Shown: positions 44,346-53,955 of the stretch, piece after piece
Numbering within the stretch: the first letter of the stretch is position 1
Layout: each line of letters begins with the position of its first letter
Assembly (NCBI GenBank): GCA_963762165.1
Contig: CAVXJN010000001.1
Span: forward strand, 124,001-188,000
Direction: 5' to 3'
From: CAVXJN01 sp963762165
GTDB lineage: Bacteria; Pseudomonadota; Gammaproteobacteria; JASBUN01
Length of the DNA: 64,000 nucleotides
Made by a program: the position numbers and the translations under genes
The notes under the pieces: model-generated
Told to the model about the DNA's origin: nothing
The model's database searches: none
Seen by the model: the letters and a program-made list of their open reading frames with translations, nothing else

Positions 44346-45201
44346 CACCTGTGGCTGTAACGTGACTCCGGGCAATGCCCACTTCGTGCGCGCCGACGGT
44401 AAGCTGGCAAAAACGGCCAACGGACGTTCTGCCATCAGCGTGCTCACCGGCCTGCTGTCGGAAAACGATCACCAGGCCCAACACAACCGGGCGCATTTCG
44501 ACCGCCATCAGGTACTGGCCGTCAATCTGATGTCTTCGCCGGGCTCAGGGAAAACTGCGTTGCTGGAGGCAACGATCGACGCGCTGGCTTCGCAGTACCG
44601 GATCGCGGTCATCGAAGGCGATCTGGAAACCGAAAATGACGCCGACCGTATTCGCGCCAGGGGCGTGCCCGCGATCCAGATCGCAACCGGCAGCGCCTGC
44701 CATCTGGACGCCCATATGGTGCACCAGGCGCTGCATCAATTGGACCTCGATGCCGTGGATATCGTCTTCATCGAAAACGTCGGCAACCTGGTGTGCCCGG
44801 CCAGTTTCGACCTCGGCCACCATCGCAATGTCACATTGTTGTCGGTCACCGAAGGCGACGACAAGCCAGCCAAATACCCGGTCATGTTCCGCGCCTCGGA
44901 TCTGCTGCTGCTGAGCAAATCCGACTTGCTGCCGGTATTGGACGACTTCGACCCCGTTCGGGCGACGCGCCACCTGCGGGAACTGGCCAACGATGCGCCG
45001 GTACTATCTTTGTCCGCCCGCAAGCAGATAGGCCTGGAAGACTGGCTCGCCTGGTTGCGCGCCGAGTATGCGCAGCAACGCCAGCGGGTCGCAGCCAACC
45101 GCACCGTGCGACCGCGAATTCAAGCCGATGGCGCCCGCCTGCACACACAGGCCCCGAGCGACCCCGCCGCAGCCCGTCCGGCGCCGGCCGATGAGCGCTG
45201 A
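44338..45201 (+). CDS. hypB: Hydrogenase nickel incorporation GTPase HypB
   Basis: GTPase that drives nickel insertion into the large subunits. The 287-residue protein begins MCDTCGCN, the high-affinity nickel site of the CxxCGC type; there is no long histidine-rich tract. The P-loop is SSPGSGKTALL. EGDLETENDADRIR, ENVGNLVCPASFDLG and LLLSKSDLL (G4-like) follow. The C-terminal tail after about residue 245 is arginine/proline-rich. Overlaps hypA by 8 and hypD by 11 bases. Confidence 0.96.
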   Translation: MCDTCGCNVTPGNAHFVRADGKLAKTANGRSAISVLTGLLSENDHQAQHNRAHFDRHQVLAVNLMSSPGSGKTALLEATIDALASQYRIAVIEGDLETENDADRIRARGVPAIQIATGSACHLDAHMVHQALHQLDLDAVDIVFIENVGNLVCPASFDLGHHRNVTLLSVTEGDDKPAKYPVMFRASDLLLLSKSDLLPVLDDFDPVRATRHLRELANDAPVLSLSARKQIGLEDWLAWLRAEYAQQRQRVAANRTVRPRIQADGARLHTQAPSDPAAARPAPADER

Positions 45202-46309
45202 AGCGCGGACCTGGCTCGAACGCATCCGCGCCCTGCCGCCGCAGGGGCGCGTACGTATTCTCAACGTGTGCGGCGGCCACGAACGCAGCATCTCCATGGC
45301 GGGCTTGCGCACGGCGCTCCCCGATGGCATCGAACTGATTCCGGGGCCGGGCTGCCCGGTGTGCGTATGTCCAGAGGAAGACGTGTACCAAGCCATTCAG
45401 CTTGCGCTGCACCAGCGCGTCACCCTGGTCGCCTTCGGCGACATGTTGCGGGTACCGGTCAACGGACCGAAGCGCGAGCCCCGCTCGTTGGATCAGGCGC
45501 GGGCTGAGGGTGCCGACGTACGCCCCATCGCCTCGCCCACCGAAGCTGTGCAAATCGCAGCCGCAGATCCCGACCGGACGGTGGTTTTCTTTGCCGCGGG
45601 TTTCGAGACCACCAGCGCGCCGGTCGCCGCCATGATGGCGGCCGGTGTGCCGGACAATCTGCTGCTGCTGCTTTCCGGTCGCCTCACCTGGCCGGCGGTG
45701 GCCATGCTGCTCGCTTCCGAAGCCCCCGGTTTCGAAGCCTTGGTCGCGCCCGGTCACGTGGCGACGGTGATGGGACCCGAGGAATGGCAATTCGTGGTCG
45801 GTCGTCATGAAATTCCCGCGGCCGTGGCCGGTTTCGGCCCCGAAAGCCTGCTGGCGGCGTTCTACTCCACCCTGCGCCAGCGCTTGGAAGGACGGTGTTT
45901 TCTCGACAACTGTTATCCCGAAGTGGTCCGCCCTCATGGCAACGCCACGGCGCAGCGATTGCTGCGACAAGTGTTCGAGGTAGTCGACGCCAATTGGCGC
46001 GGCATCGGCATCATTCCGCAATCCGGCTACCAACTGAAGCCTGCTTATGCGCGTCACGACGCACGCCGGCAGTTGCCTGACTATGCCGACGCGGCGCGCA
46101 AACGCGCCGGTGAAATGCCGCCCGGCTGCGATTGCGCGCGCGTGGTGTTGGGCAAGATCTACCCCAACCAATGCCAGCTGTACGGCCGCGCCTGCACGCC
46201 CCGTCGGCCCATCGGTCCGTGCATGGTTTCGGACGAAGGCGCCTGCCGGATCTGGTGGGCAACAGGCGTGCGCGAGCCCGCGTCGGCAGCGGCAATCGAT
46301 CCCGGCTGA
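45191..46309 (+). CDS. hypD: Hydrogenase formation protein HypD
   Basis: Iron-sulfur scaffold on which the Fe(CN)2CO group is assembled with HypC. The 372-residue protein has NVCGGHERSI, GPGCPVCVCPEEDV, FFAAGFETTSAP and, at the C-terminus, CDCARVVLGKIYPNQC and CTPRRPIGPCMVSDEGAC that hold the [4Fe-4S] ligands. Start ATG 45191 overlaps hypB; a longer frame inside hypB is not used. Confidence 0.96.
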   Translation: MSAEARTWLERIRALPPQGRVRILNVCGGHERSISMAGLRTALPDGIELIPGPGCPVCVCPEEDVYQAIQLALHQRVTLVAFGDMLRVPVNGPKREPRSLDQARAEGADVRPIASPTEAVQIAAADPDRTVVFFAAGFETTSAPVAAMMAAGVPDNLLLLLSGRLTWPAVAMLLASEAPGFEALVAPGHVATVMGPEEWQFVVGRHEIPAAVAGFGPESLLAAFYSTLRQRLEGRCFLDNCYPEVVRPHGNATAQRLLRQVFEVVDANWRGIGIIPQSGYQLKPAYARHDARRQLPDYADAARKRAGEMPPGCDCARVVLGKIYPNQCQLYGRACTPRRPIGPCMVSDEGACRIWWATGVREPASAAAIDPG

Positions 46310-46317
46310 GGTTGCGC

Positions 46318-48639
46318 ATGCAGGAACTTCGCAGTGGTATTGGCGGCGCTCCGGCGCAGACCATGCGAAGCCTGCGCATTCGCCTGGCCGGCCGCGTACA
46401 GGCGGTTGGATTTCGTCCTTTCGTTTACCGCCTGGCGTGCCGGCTCGGTGTTGCGGGTTCGATCCGCAATACCGGCGCGGAAGTCGAAATCCTGGCGACC
46501 GGCACCGAGTCGGTGATGGCCGATTTTCTCGACGCCCTGCTGACTCAGGCGCCGGCCATTGCTCAACCGCACATCGTTTCCTGTGAACCAGCGGACCCGG
46601 TCAACGGTCTCGGATTCGAGATTCAAGACAGTGCATACGCAGCTGCGATGCCCGGCCATCTGCCGCCCGACTATTTCACCTGCGATGCGTGCTTGGCGGA
46701 ATTGCATGACCCCCGCGATCGACGTTACCGTTATCCGTTCATCAACTGTACCCAGTGTGGCCCTCGCTATACTTTGATCGCGGCGCTCCCCTACGACCGT
46801 GCCCGTTCCAGCATGGCGGCATTCGCGCTGTGTCCTGCGTGCCGCGCGGAATACAGCGACCCGCGGAATCGAAGGTTCCACGCCGAACCCGTTGCCTGCC
46901 CCGACTGCGGACCGCAACTGGCGTATCGCGCCGGTGACGACACCATAGCGGGTACGGCAGCGGCCTTACACGCCGCAGTCGACGCGCTACGCCGGGGCGA
47001 AATCGTTGCTGTCAAAGGCATTGGCGGCTATCACCTGTTGTGCGATGCGCGCGACGCCCGCGCCGTGCAGCGCCTGCGAATACGAAAACACCGCCCGCAC
47101 AAACCGTTGGCCGTGTTGTTTCCCCAGCGCGGCGCCGACGGATTGGACGAGGTACGGCGCTATTGCCGCGTCGACCCGGTGGCAGCGACGGCTCTCGCAG
47201 ATCCCGCCCGGCCGATCGTGGTCCTGCCACGTCGGCACCCACCGCAGCGGATACCCCGACTCGCCGCGGAACTGGCGCCCGGGCTCGACGAACTGGGCTG
47301 CCTGCTGCCCTATAGTCCGCTGCACCATCTGCTCAGCGGCGATTTCGGCGCACCGTTGGTCGCTACTTCGGCCAACCTGAGCGGCGAGCCCGTATTGACC
47401 GACGAGCTTGAAGCAGAACAGCGGCTGGCCGCCATCGCCGATGCGTTCTTGCACCACGATCGCCCGATCCTGCGCCCAGCCGACGACAGCCTGGTAGGGA
47501 CCGCAGCCGGTGCTTTGCGCAGGGCGCGCCTGGGACGGGGCGCCGCGCCATTGGAGTTGGCCGTGGAAAAACCTTTCCCGGAGCCGACACTCGCCGTCGG
47601 CGGTCACCTGAAGAATACCATCGCACTGGGCTGGGAGCGGCGCCTGGTGGTTTCGCCCCATATCGGCGAGCTTGATGCACCCCGTAGCCGCAGCGTCTTC
47701 GAACGCGTCATTGCCGACCTGCAACACATCTATGGAATTGACGCGCGCTATTGCGCCCATGATGCCCATCCGGGATACGCCAGCAGTGCCTGGGCCAAGC
47801 GCAGTGGCTTGCGTCTGCTCTCGGTGCCGCATCATCACGCCCACGCGGCGGCGCTGGCCGGCGAATACCCCGACGAATCGCGCTGGCTGGTGTTCACCTG
47901 GGACGGCACCGGCATGGGCGAGGACGGCGAACTCTGGGGCGGGGAAGCCCTCCTCGGGCGTCCCGGACACTGGCAGCGAGTCGCCAGCTTTCGTCCCTTC
48001 GCACTTCCCGGCGGTGACAAGGCCGGACGTCAACCGTGGCGGGCAGCGGCGGCCTTGTACTGGCAGACAGGAGGGGACTGGCCCGGCGAAACCAGCGAAC
48101 ACATGCTGCTGCATGAGGCCTGGAACCGTGGCATCAACTGCCCGCGCTCCAGTGCCGCGGGACGTCTGTTCGATGCCGCGGCATCAGTGCTGGGTCTGGT
48201 GCAAGAAGCCAGCTTCGAAGGCCAGGGCCCGATGTACCTGGAGGCCATCGCCGCCCGCGACGCCCAGCCCGTAGCGCTGCCCTGGCAACAGGACGAGCAC
48301 GGTATATGGCGATGCGACTGGTCGCCTCTGTTGGCCATGCTCGAAAATGAAGCGCACACAGTGGCGGCGCGCGCAGGGTGCTTCCACAGCTCCCTGGCCC
48401 ACGCGCTGCGTGGTATCGCCGTCAAATTGCGCGACCAGCACGGCGAATTTGCGGTCGGTCTCGGCGGCGGTGTATTCCAGAACCGGGTACTGGCGGAAGC
48501 GGCCATGCACGGACTGCGCGAGGCGGGATTGCGCGCTTATCTTCCCAGCCGTATTCCGTGCAATGACGGCGGCCTGAGCTTCGGCCAGCTCATCGAAGCG
48601 CGGACACTTCTGTCACAGCCTGAGGCGCCCGTTCCGTGA
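46318..48639 (+). CDS. hypF: Carbamoyltransferase HypF
   Basis: Makes the thiocarboxamide precursor of the CN ligands from carbamoyl phosphate and passes it to HypE. The 773-residue protein contains an N-terminal acylphosphatase domain (RLAGRVQAVGFRPFVYRLA), two zinc-finger pairs (CDACLAEL, NCTQCGPRYT, CPACRAEY, CPDCGPQL), a YrdC/Sua5-like domain with VKGIGGYHLLCDA and LRIRKHRPHKPLAVLFP, and a Kae1-like domain with HDAHPGYASSAWA, HHHAHAAALAGE and LGGGVFQNRVLAE. ATG 46318 lies 8 bases after hypD. GTG of hypE overlaps its stop. Confidence 0.95.
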   Translation: MQELRSGIGGAPAQTMRSLRIRLAGRVQAVGFRPFVYRLACRLGVAGSIRNTGAEVEILATGTESVMADFLDALLTQAPAIAQPHIVSCEPADPVNGLGFEIQDSAYAAAMPGHLPPDYFTCDACLAELHDPRDRRYRYPFINCTQCGPRYTLIAALPYDRARSSMAAFALCPACRAEYSDPRNRRFHAEPVACPDCGPQLAYRAGDDTIAGTAAALHAAVDALRRGEIVAVKGIGGYHLLCDARDARAVQRLRIRKHRPHKPLAVLFPQRGADGLDEVRRYCRVDPVAATALADPARPIVVLPRRHPPQRIPRLAAELAPGLDELGCLLPYSPLHHLLSGDFGAPLVATSANLSGEPVLTDELEAEQRLAAIADAFLHHDRPILRPADDSLVGTAAGALRRARLGRGAAPLELAVEKPFPEPTLAVGGHLKNTIALGWERRLVVSPHIGELDAPRSRSVFERVIADLQHIYGIDARYCAHDAHPGYASSAWAKRSGLRLLSVPHHHAHAAALAGEYPDESRWLVFTWDGTGMGEDGELWGGEALLGRPGHWQRVASFRPFALPGGDKAGRQPWRAAAALYWQTGGDWPGETSEHMLLHEAWNRGINCPRSSAAGRLFDAAASVLGLVQEASFEGQGPMYLEAIAARDAQPVALPWQQDEHGIWRCDWSPLLAMLENEAHTVAARAGCFHSSLAHALRGIAVKLRDQHGEFAVGLGGGVFQNRVLAEAAMHGLREAGLRAYLPSRIPCNDGGLSFGQLIEARTLLSQPEAPVP

Positions 48640-49641
48640 GCCATATCTCTCTGGCCCACGGCAATGGCGGACGGCTGATGCGCGAGCTGATCGAAGAGGT
48701 GTTCGCGCCGTCACTTGGCCAATCCGGGTTTGGACATTCAGGCCGACGCGGTGCCGCTCACCATCCCCGATCCTGACGCGACCTTGGTTTACACCACCGA
48801 CGGCTTCACCGTACAACCATTGGAATTCCCCGGTGGCGATATCGGCTCCCTGGCGGTGCACGGCACTACCAACGACCTGGCGGTCGCGGGCGCGACGCCA
48901 CTGTATCTGAGTCTGAACGCCTTCATCGAAGAAGGACTGGAACTGGCATTGCTCGACCGTTTGATTGCCAACCTGGCTCGCACCGCCACCGCCTGCGGCG
49001 TGCAAGTGGTGACCGGCGACACCAAGGTGGTGCGCCGCGGCGAAGGCGGCGGGCTGTACCTCGCCACCACTGGCATCGGCCAGCGCCCGGCGCGGCTGCG
49101 ACTCGGCCTCGATCGCATTCGCGCCGGCGACCAGATCCTGGTCAGCGGCCCGGTGGGCGATCACGGAATCGCCGTCATGCTCGCGCGCGAACAATTCGGT
49201 CTGCGCGGCGACGTTCGTTCCGATGCGGCAAGTGTATTGCCGCTCACCCAGACGCTGCTGGACCTGCCGGGCTTGCGTTTCATGCGCGATCCAACCCGCG
49301 GTGGACTGGCGACCGTGCTCCACGAGATCCATCGCGGCACCGGCTTCGGGGTGCATCTGCGCGGCGCACGGGTACCGGTGCGCGACCCGGTGCAGAGCGT
49401 TTGCGAGATGCTCGGTTATGACCCGCTTTTCCTTGCCTGCGAAGGTCGGGTGGTGGCGGTGGTCGCAAACGACGATGCAGCCCAAGCGCTCGAACGCTGG
49501 CGCTGTCTGCCGCTGGGACGAGACGCCGCCCACATCGGCGAAATACGCACCGATCTGGCGCATGTCGTCCTCGAAACCGAGCTCGGCGGCGAGCGCGTGC
49601 TGGAAGAACTGGAAGACGATCCGCTGCCGCGCATTTGCTGA
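48636..49641 (+). CDS. hypE: Hydrogenase expression/formation protein HypE (one frameshift near the start)
   Basis: HypE dehydrates the thiocarboxamide received from HypF to the cyanide ligand. Translation should start at GTG 48636 (ISLAHGNGGRLMRELIEEVFAPS), overlapping hypF, but an extra base near 48714 breaks the frame; removing it joins directly to LANPGLDIQADAVPLTIPD. The rest is intact: VYTTDGFTV, FPGGDIGSLAVHGTTNDLAV, GDTKVVRRGEGGGLYL and MRDPTRGGLATVL. The normal C-terminal ERVLEELEDDPLPRIC with the acceptor cysteine is present. The error is most likely technical, as the set would otherwise lack HypE. Confidence 0.9.
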
Positions 49642-49900
49642 ACGAGCGAGCGCTGATGCGCGCATGCCTTACTGTTTTGATGTGTTGTTTTTTGTACGCA
49701 TTCAGCTAGTGTTGAGGCAGAACGATGATCGCCTTGATTGCACATTGTCACCCGCGTCGCTGCAGAGTACCCCGCGCTTCAAAATCCGATGCGCCCGCTT
49801 CGCATACACCCTCATGTGCAACCCGCAGCGGGTCACCCGGTCGTCGCGCCCATACAACATCGGGCACAGCGCAGGTCCACCTATAATTCCGGAACCGGCA

Positions 49901-50404
49901 ATGAACGAGCCTGCGATTTCTACCGGACAACGCCCCGCCAGTCACACGCTGGTGCTTGGAATCGGCAACAGCCTGCTGAGCGATGAAGGTATCGGCGTAC
50001 ATGCCGTGCGCCGTTTGCACGCCATCCATGGCGAGCTAACCGGGGTCGAGTGGATGGATGGCGGCACGCTCAGTTTCAGCCTGGCTCCAGAGATCGGGGA
50101 CGCGGCGCATCTGATCGTAGTGGATGCCGCCGAACTGCATGCCGCGCCCGGAACGATCCGCGTGTTCGTCGATGACGAGATGGATCGCTTTCTCGCCGCA
50201 CCGGGACGACGCAGCGTTCACGAAGTCGGCCTCATTGATCTCATGGTCATGGCGCGCTTGGCAGAATGTCTACCGCTTCGGCGCGCCTTAATCGGCATTC
50301 AACCGCAACATACGGGTTGGGGTGAACAGCCAACGGCTCCGGTTGCCGATGCGTTGCCGGCGGTTTGCGCAACGGTCACGGAACTACTGGAGGATTGGAA
50401 GTAA
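49901..50404 (+). CDS. hynD: Hydrogenase maturation protease for the Isp-type enzyme
   Basis: A 167-residue M52-family nickel-dependent protease (HyaD/HupD/HybD). Motifs are LVLGIGNSLLSDEGIGVHAV, MDGGTLSFSL, VVDAAEL and SVHEVGLIDLM; the acidic and histidine nickel ligands are present. Expected to cleave HynL after DPCIACAVH. It is preceded by a 259-base spacer after hypE in which I see no further gene, and overlaps the next gene as TAATG. Second protease in the island, matching two large subunits. Confidence 0.92.
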   Translation: MNEPAISTGQRPASHTLVLGIGNSLLSDEGIGVHAVRRLHAIHGELTGVEWMDGGTLSFSLAPEIGDAAHLIVVDAAELHAAPGTIRVFVDDEMDRFLAAPGRRSVHEVGLIDLMVMARLAECLPLRRALIGIQPQHTGWGEQPTAPVADALPAVCATVTELLEDWK

Positions 50405-50883
50405 TGAGCGGCCTGAAAGACATCCCTGTCACCGTTACCGCGCAGCCCCCCGCGGCGACCCAACAGGTGAACGCCATCGTCAGCGAAATCGAATCCATGT
50501 TGCGGACCTTCGTCGCCACCGGCGAAGCTGCCAGTATCGATCTACGCAGCCTGCCGTTGTTCCCCGGCGACTATGACGCCTTGATCGACGCCCTCGGCGA
50601 AGGCGAAGTCCAGGCGACCGTGCGCGCCCTGGGCCCCACTTCGATCCGCGAAACCGGCTATCCGGGCGTGTGGTGGGTCATCCATTACAACAGTGCCGAC
50701 GAAGTGATGGCAGAGCTGATCGAAGTCACCGATTGCCCTGAGATCCTACGTAGTCAAAAGGCGGACCTTGTCGACAGTCTAGTGCAGCTCACGGAATCGA
50801 ATATCACTGCGGTGTCGAGCGACACGCAGGACGATGGCAGGCATCCAGCCACACACCAGGAACAGCGGGAGGAAGGTCAATGA
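50404..50883 (+). CDS. HupH/HyaF-type hydrogenase expression protein, short form
   Basis: A 159-residue protein with the HupH/HyaF C-terminal domain pattern: LRSLPLFPGDYDALIDALGEGEV, ALGPTSIRETGYPGVWWVIH and ELIEVTDCPEILRSQ. Classic HupH/HyaF proteins have about 280 residues and two such regions; here one is present. The family is thought to help small-subunit or cluster assembly of membrane-bound hydrogenases. It overlaps hynD by 1 base and hynS by 4. Confidence 0.85.
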   Translation: MSGLKDIPVTVTAQPPAATQQVNAIVSEIESMLRTFVATGEAASIDLRSLPLFPGDYDALIDALGEGEVQATVRALGPTSIRETGYPGVWWVIHYNSADEVMAELIEVTDCPEILRSQKADLVDSLVQLTESNITAVSSDTQDDGRHPATHQEQREEGQ

Positions 50884-51974
50884 CGCGACCGGACACGGTG
50901 CTCGACCAACTCAAACGACAGGGTATCAGCCGCCGCAGTTTTCTCAAATTTTGCGCCGCCACAGCCTCGATGATGGCGTTGCCGCCGGGCATGACCCACG
51001 CGGTGGCCGAGGCGCTCGGCAAGGCCCGGCGGCCGTCCGTGATCTGGCTGTCATTCCAGGAATGCACCGGCTGCACCGAATCCCTGACACGCTCCCATTC
51101 CCCGACAATCGAATCATTGATTCTCGGCGCCATCTCCCTCGACTACCATCACACGTTGCAGGCCGCGGCCGGCACCGCCGCCGAACAGGCGCGCGAAGAC
51201 GCCATGAAGGCGGCATGGGGCAAGTATCTGGTGGTGGTGGACGGCTCCATTCCGGGCAAAGACGGCGGCATCTATTCCACCATCGCCGGGCGCACCAATC
51301 AGCAGATATTGGAGGAAACGGCCAAGGGCGCGGCGGCTATCGTCTCGGTGGGCACCTGCGCATCGTTCGGCGGCATTCCCCAGGCGAACCCCAACCCCAC
51401 TGGGGCCGTCCCGGTAACCGAGATCATCACCGACAAACCCGTCATCAACGTACCGGGTTGTCCGCCCATACCGGTGGTGATCAGCGGCGTCCTGGCGCAT
51501 TACCTGACTTTCAACGCCCTGCCCGAAACCGATAACCTGGGCCGGCCGTTGTCCTTCTACGGCGATACGATCCACGATCGCTGCTACCGGCGCCCATTCT
51601 ACGACCGTGGCCTGTTCGCCAAGAGCTTCGATGATGAAGGCGCCCGCAGCGGCTGGTGCTTGTACGAACTGGGCTGCAAAGGGCCTACCACGCACAATGC
51701 CTGCGCCACGACCAAGTGGAACAACGGCACCAGTTTCCCCATCGAGTCCGGCCACGGCTGTCTTGGTTGTTCGGAACCCGGGTTCTGGGACGCTGGCAGT
51801 TTCTACACCCCATTGTCGGCCGCGACCCTCGATCTGTCCGGTACCGCCGGAGCAGCCCTGGTGGCAGGTGCCGCAGCAGGTGTCGCAGCAGGGCTGTACG
51901 GGCGCCATCACAAGCAGCAGGCGGCGGATGCGCGGCAGAAACTCACCGTAGACGACCTGGAAGACAAATCATGA
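50880..51974 (+). CDS. hynS: [NiFe]-hydrogenase small subunit, Isp type
   Basis: Small subunit with a twin-arginine signal peptide (SRRSFLKF followed by a hydrophobic stretch ending about residue 46), so the enzyme is exported folded. Cluster ligands are SFQECTGCTESL, VGTCASFGG, NVPGCPPIP, HDRCYRR, GWCLYELGCKGP, NACATTKWN and HGCLGCSEP. A hydrophobic C-terminal stretch (about 325-345) could touch the membrane. 364 residues, typical. It is the first structural gene of hynS-isp1-isp2-hynL. Confidence 0.94.
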   Translation: MTRPDTVLDQLKRQGISRRSFLKFCAATASMMALPPGMTHAVAEALGKARRPSVIWLSFQECTGCTESLTRSHSPTIESLILGAISLDYHHTLQAAAGTAAEQAREDAMKAAWGKYLVVVDGSIPGKDGGIYSTIAGRTNQQILEETAKGAAAIVSVGTCASFGGIPQANPNPTGAVPVTEIITDKPVINVPGCPPIPVVISGVLAHYLTFNALPETDNLGRPLSFYGDTIHDRCYRRPFYDRGLFAKSFDDEGARSGWCLYELGCKGPTTHNACATTKWNNGTSFPIESGHGCLGCSEPGFWDAGSFYTPLSAATLDLSGTAGAALVAGAAAGVAAGLYGRHHKQQAADARQKLTVDDLEDKS

Positions 51975-52630
51975 CCGCAAACGAATTGCTCAACTGGGCC
52001 CGCGGCACGGGCATGCAGGTCGCCATCGCCGTGTTTCTGCTCGGCATCGTGTTCCGGATCATGAGCATTTATCTGCTCGGTCGCAAACGGGATTTGTCCC
52101 GCGCCCGCGGCACCCAATGGGGTCCCGGTTTCAGAACCGTGGTAACGCGTTCCTGGACCGACGCCGATACGCTCAAACGTACACCTTTGACCTTCATCGG
52201 CGGCTATGTATTCCATATCGGTTTTCTGCTGACTTTGCTCTTCTATGCGCCGCACATTCTGTATTTCAAGGGTCTGCTCGGCACCGGCTGGCCAGCACTA
52301 CCGGTATCGCTGATCAACGTCCTGGCGGTTTTGACCATCGCCGCCTTGATTGCGCTCCTGGTGCACCGCCTGATCGATCCTGTGCGAAAGCATCTGTCCA
52401 CCGTATGGGACTATTACTCGTGGTTCGTGACCATTCTGCCGGTGCTCACCGGCTATATGGCGTTGAATCGCCTGCTGCTGCCCTACACCGAGATGCTGGC
52501 TGTGCACATACTGAGCGTTGAGCTGTTACTGGTGAGCATTCCGTTCACAAAATTGATTCACGCGTTCACGTTTGCGATTTCCCGCTGGTACAACGGCGCC
52601 GTAGCCGGTCGCAAGGGAGTGCAAGTATGA
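51971..52630 (+). CDS. isp1: Isp1, cytochrome b-type membrane subunit
   Basis: A 219-residue integral membrane protein related to NarI-type cytochromes b. About five helices are visible, with histidines suited for haem in FHIGFL, HRLIDPVRKH, AVHILSVELLL and LIHAFTF. In Thiocapsa and Allochromatium the same gene lies between hynS and hynL and connects the hydrogenase to membrane quinones. It overlaps hynS (ATGA) and isp2. Confidence 0.92.
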   Translation: MTANELLNWARGTGMQVAIAVFLLGIVFRIMSIYLLGRKRDLSRARGTQWGPGFRTVVTRSWTDADTLKRTPLTFIGGYVFHIGFLLTLLFYAPHILYFKGLLGTGWPALPVSLINVLAVLTIAALIALLVHRLIDPVRKHLSTVWDYYSWFVTILPVLTGYMALNRLLLPYTEMLAVHILSVELLLVSIPFTKLIHAFTFAISRWYNGAVAGRKGVQV

Positions 52631-53955
52631 CCGTGAGCCTCGGCAACGCCGTCAATATCCTCAAGGCGCAGATCGACGCGCCCATCGCGTCCTATTTCTC
52701 CAGCTGCGTACACTGCGGCTTGTGCGCCCATGCGTGTCTGTTCTACACCGAAACCGGCGATCCGAAATATACCCCGATCTCCAAGGTCGAACCGCTGCGC
52801 CGGGTCTGGAAACAGGAATACACCTTCTGGGGAAAGCTCGCCAAAGCCGTTGGCCTGAGCAAGCCCATCAGCGATCAGGAACTGGCCGACTGGGAAGAGC
52901 TGGTCTACGACAGCTGTACACTGTGCGGACGCTGCTCCATGGTCTGTCCGGTGGGTAACGACATCGTCTACATGGTGCGGCGTATGCGCGAAGGCATGGT
53001 TGCAGCCGGTCATGCACCCAAAGGCCTCAAAGACGCCACCCAACGTTCCATCAAAATCGGCAGCCCGATGGGCGTCACGCTGCAAACCCTGCAAGCGCAG
53101 ATCAAACACGCGGAAAAGGAATCGGGCTTGGAAGTGCCGCTCGACAAGCAGGACGCGGACTATATGTTGATTCTGTCTTCGGCCGAAATCGCCCAGTTCC
53201 ATGAAATCATTCCGGCCGTCACCCGTATTTTTCATGAGGCCGGCGTCTCCTGGACCTTGGCCTCGGGCGGATTCGAGGGTACCAACAGCGGCATGCAGAT
53301 CGGGTCTTCGGATTTGGCTGCGGAACTGGTGCGCCGTCTTGTCGACGCTGCCGAAAAACTCAAGGTCAAAGTTGTGATCACGCCGGAGTGCGGTCACGCC
53401 TACACCGCGTTTCGTTGGGAAGGTCCAAACTTGATCGGCCGCGAGTATCCGTTCAAGGTGATGCACATTCTCGAACTGCTGGATCAATTACGCCGCGAAG
53501 GACGCTTGCGTACCGAAGGCGTAGTCGATGAACGCATGACGTTCCACGACCCTTGCCAACTGGTGCGTCGGGGTGGCGTCGTTCAACAACCCCGTGATCT
53601 GCTGCATATGGTCGCACCCGAGTACGTGGAGATGGCCGAGCACGGGGTCATGAATTGGTGCTGCGGCGGCGGCGGCGGCGTTAGCGCCAACGAACGTGCC
53701 GAACCTTTGCGGCTGCAGGTCTTCAAACGCAAAAAGACGCAATTGGACGGGCTTGGCGTCAGCACCATCGTCACGGCGTGTTCGAACTGCCGAAACATGC
53801 TCGAGGACGGCTTAGAACAGAACAACATGGAAATGGAGGTCATAGGTTTGACTGAACTGTTGGCCGAATACCTCGTGGAAACCAAACCGACGCCTCCTTC
53901 AGTTGGCAACGCTGAGCCGACAGACCAGACCACCGGAGATCCGCATCATGACTGA
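52627..53955 (+). CDS. isp2: Isp2, heterodisulfide reductase-like iron-sulfur protein
   Basis: A 442-residue HdrD/GlpC-like cytoplasmic-side protein. Two [4Fe-4S] motifs are at SCVHCGLCAHACLF (about 26-39) and CTLCGRCSMVCPVG (about 97-110). Two CCG-type cysteine regions follow: HDPCQLVRRGGVV with NWCCGGGGG, and TACSNCRNML. With Isp1 it likely links periplasmic H2 oxidation to a cytoplasmic thiol/disulfide or sulfur pathway. It overlaps the start of hynL. Confidence 0.93.
   Translation: MTVSLGNAVNILKAQIDAPIASYFSSCVHCGLCAHACLFYTETGDPKYTPISKVEPLRRVWKQEYTFWGKLAKAVGLSKPISDQELADWEELVYDSCTLCGRCSMVCPVGNDIVYMVRRMREGMVAAGHAPKGLKDATQRSIKIGSPMGVTLQTLQAQIKHAEKESGLEVPLDKQDADYMLILSSAEIAQFHEIIPAVTRIFHEAGVSWTLASGGFEGTNSGMQIGSSDLAAELVRRLVDAAEKLKVKVVITPECGHAYTAFRWEGPNLIGREYPFKVMHILELLDQLRREGRLRTEGVVDERMTFHDPCQLVRRGGVVQQPRDLLHMVAPEYVEMAEHGVMNWCCGGGGGVSANERAEPLRLQVFKRKKTQLDGLGVSTIVTACSNCRNMLEDGLEQNNMEMEVIGLTELLAEYLVETKPTPPSVGNAEPTDQTTGDPHHD

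Noticed and set aside
49882..49887. Perfect TATAAT just upstream of hynD
   Set aside because: No -35 box at proper distance, and a start there would leave about 7 bases before the ATG, without room for a ribosome site.
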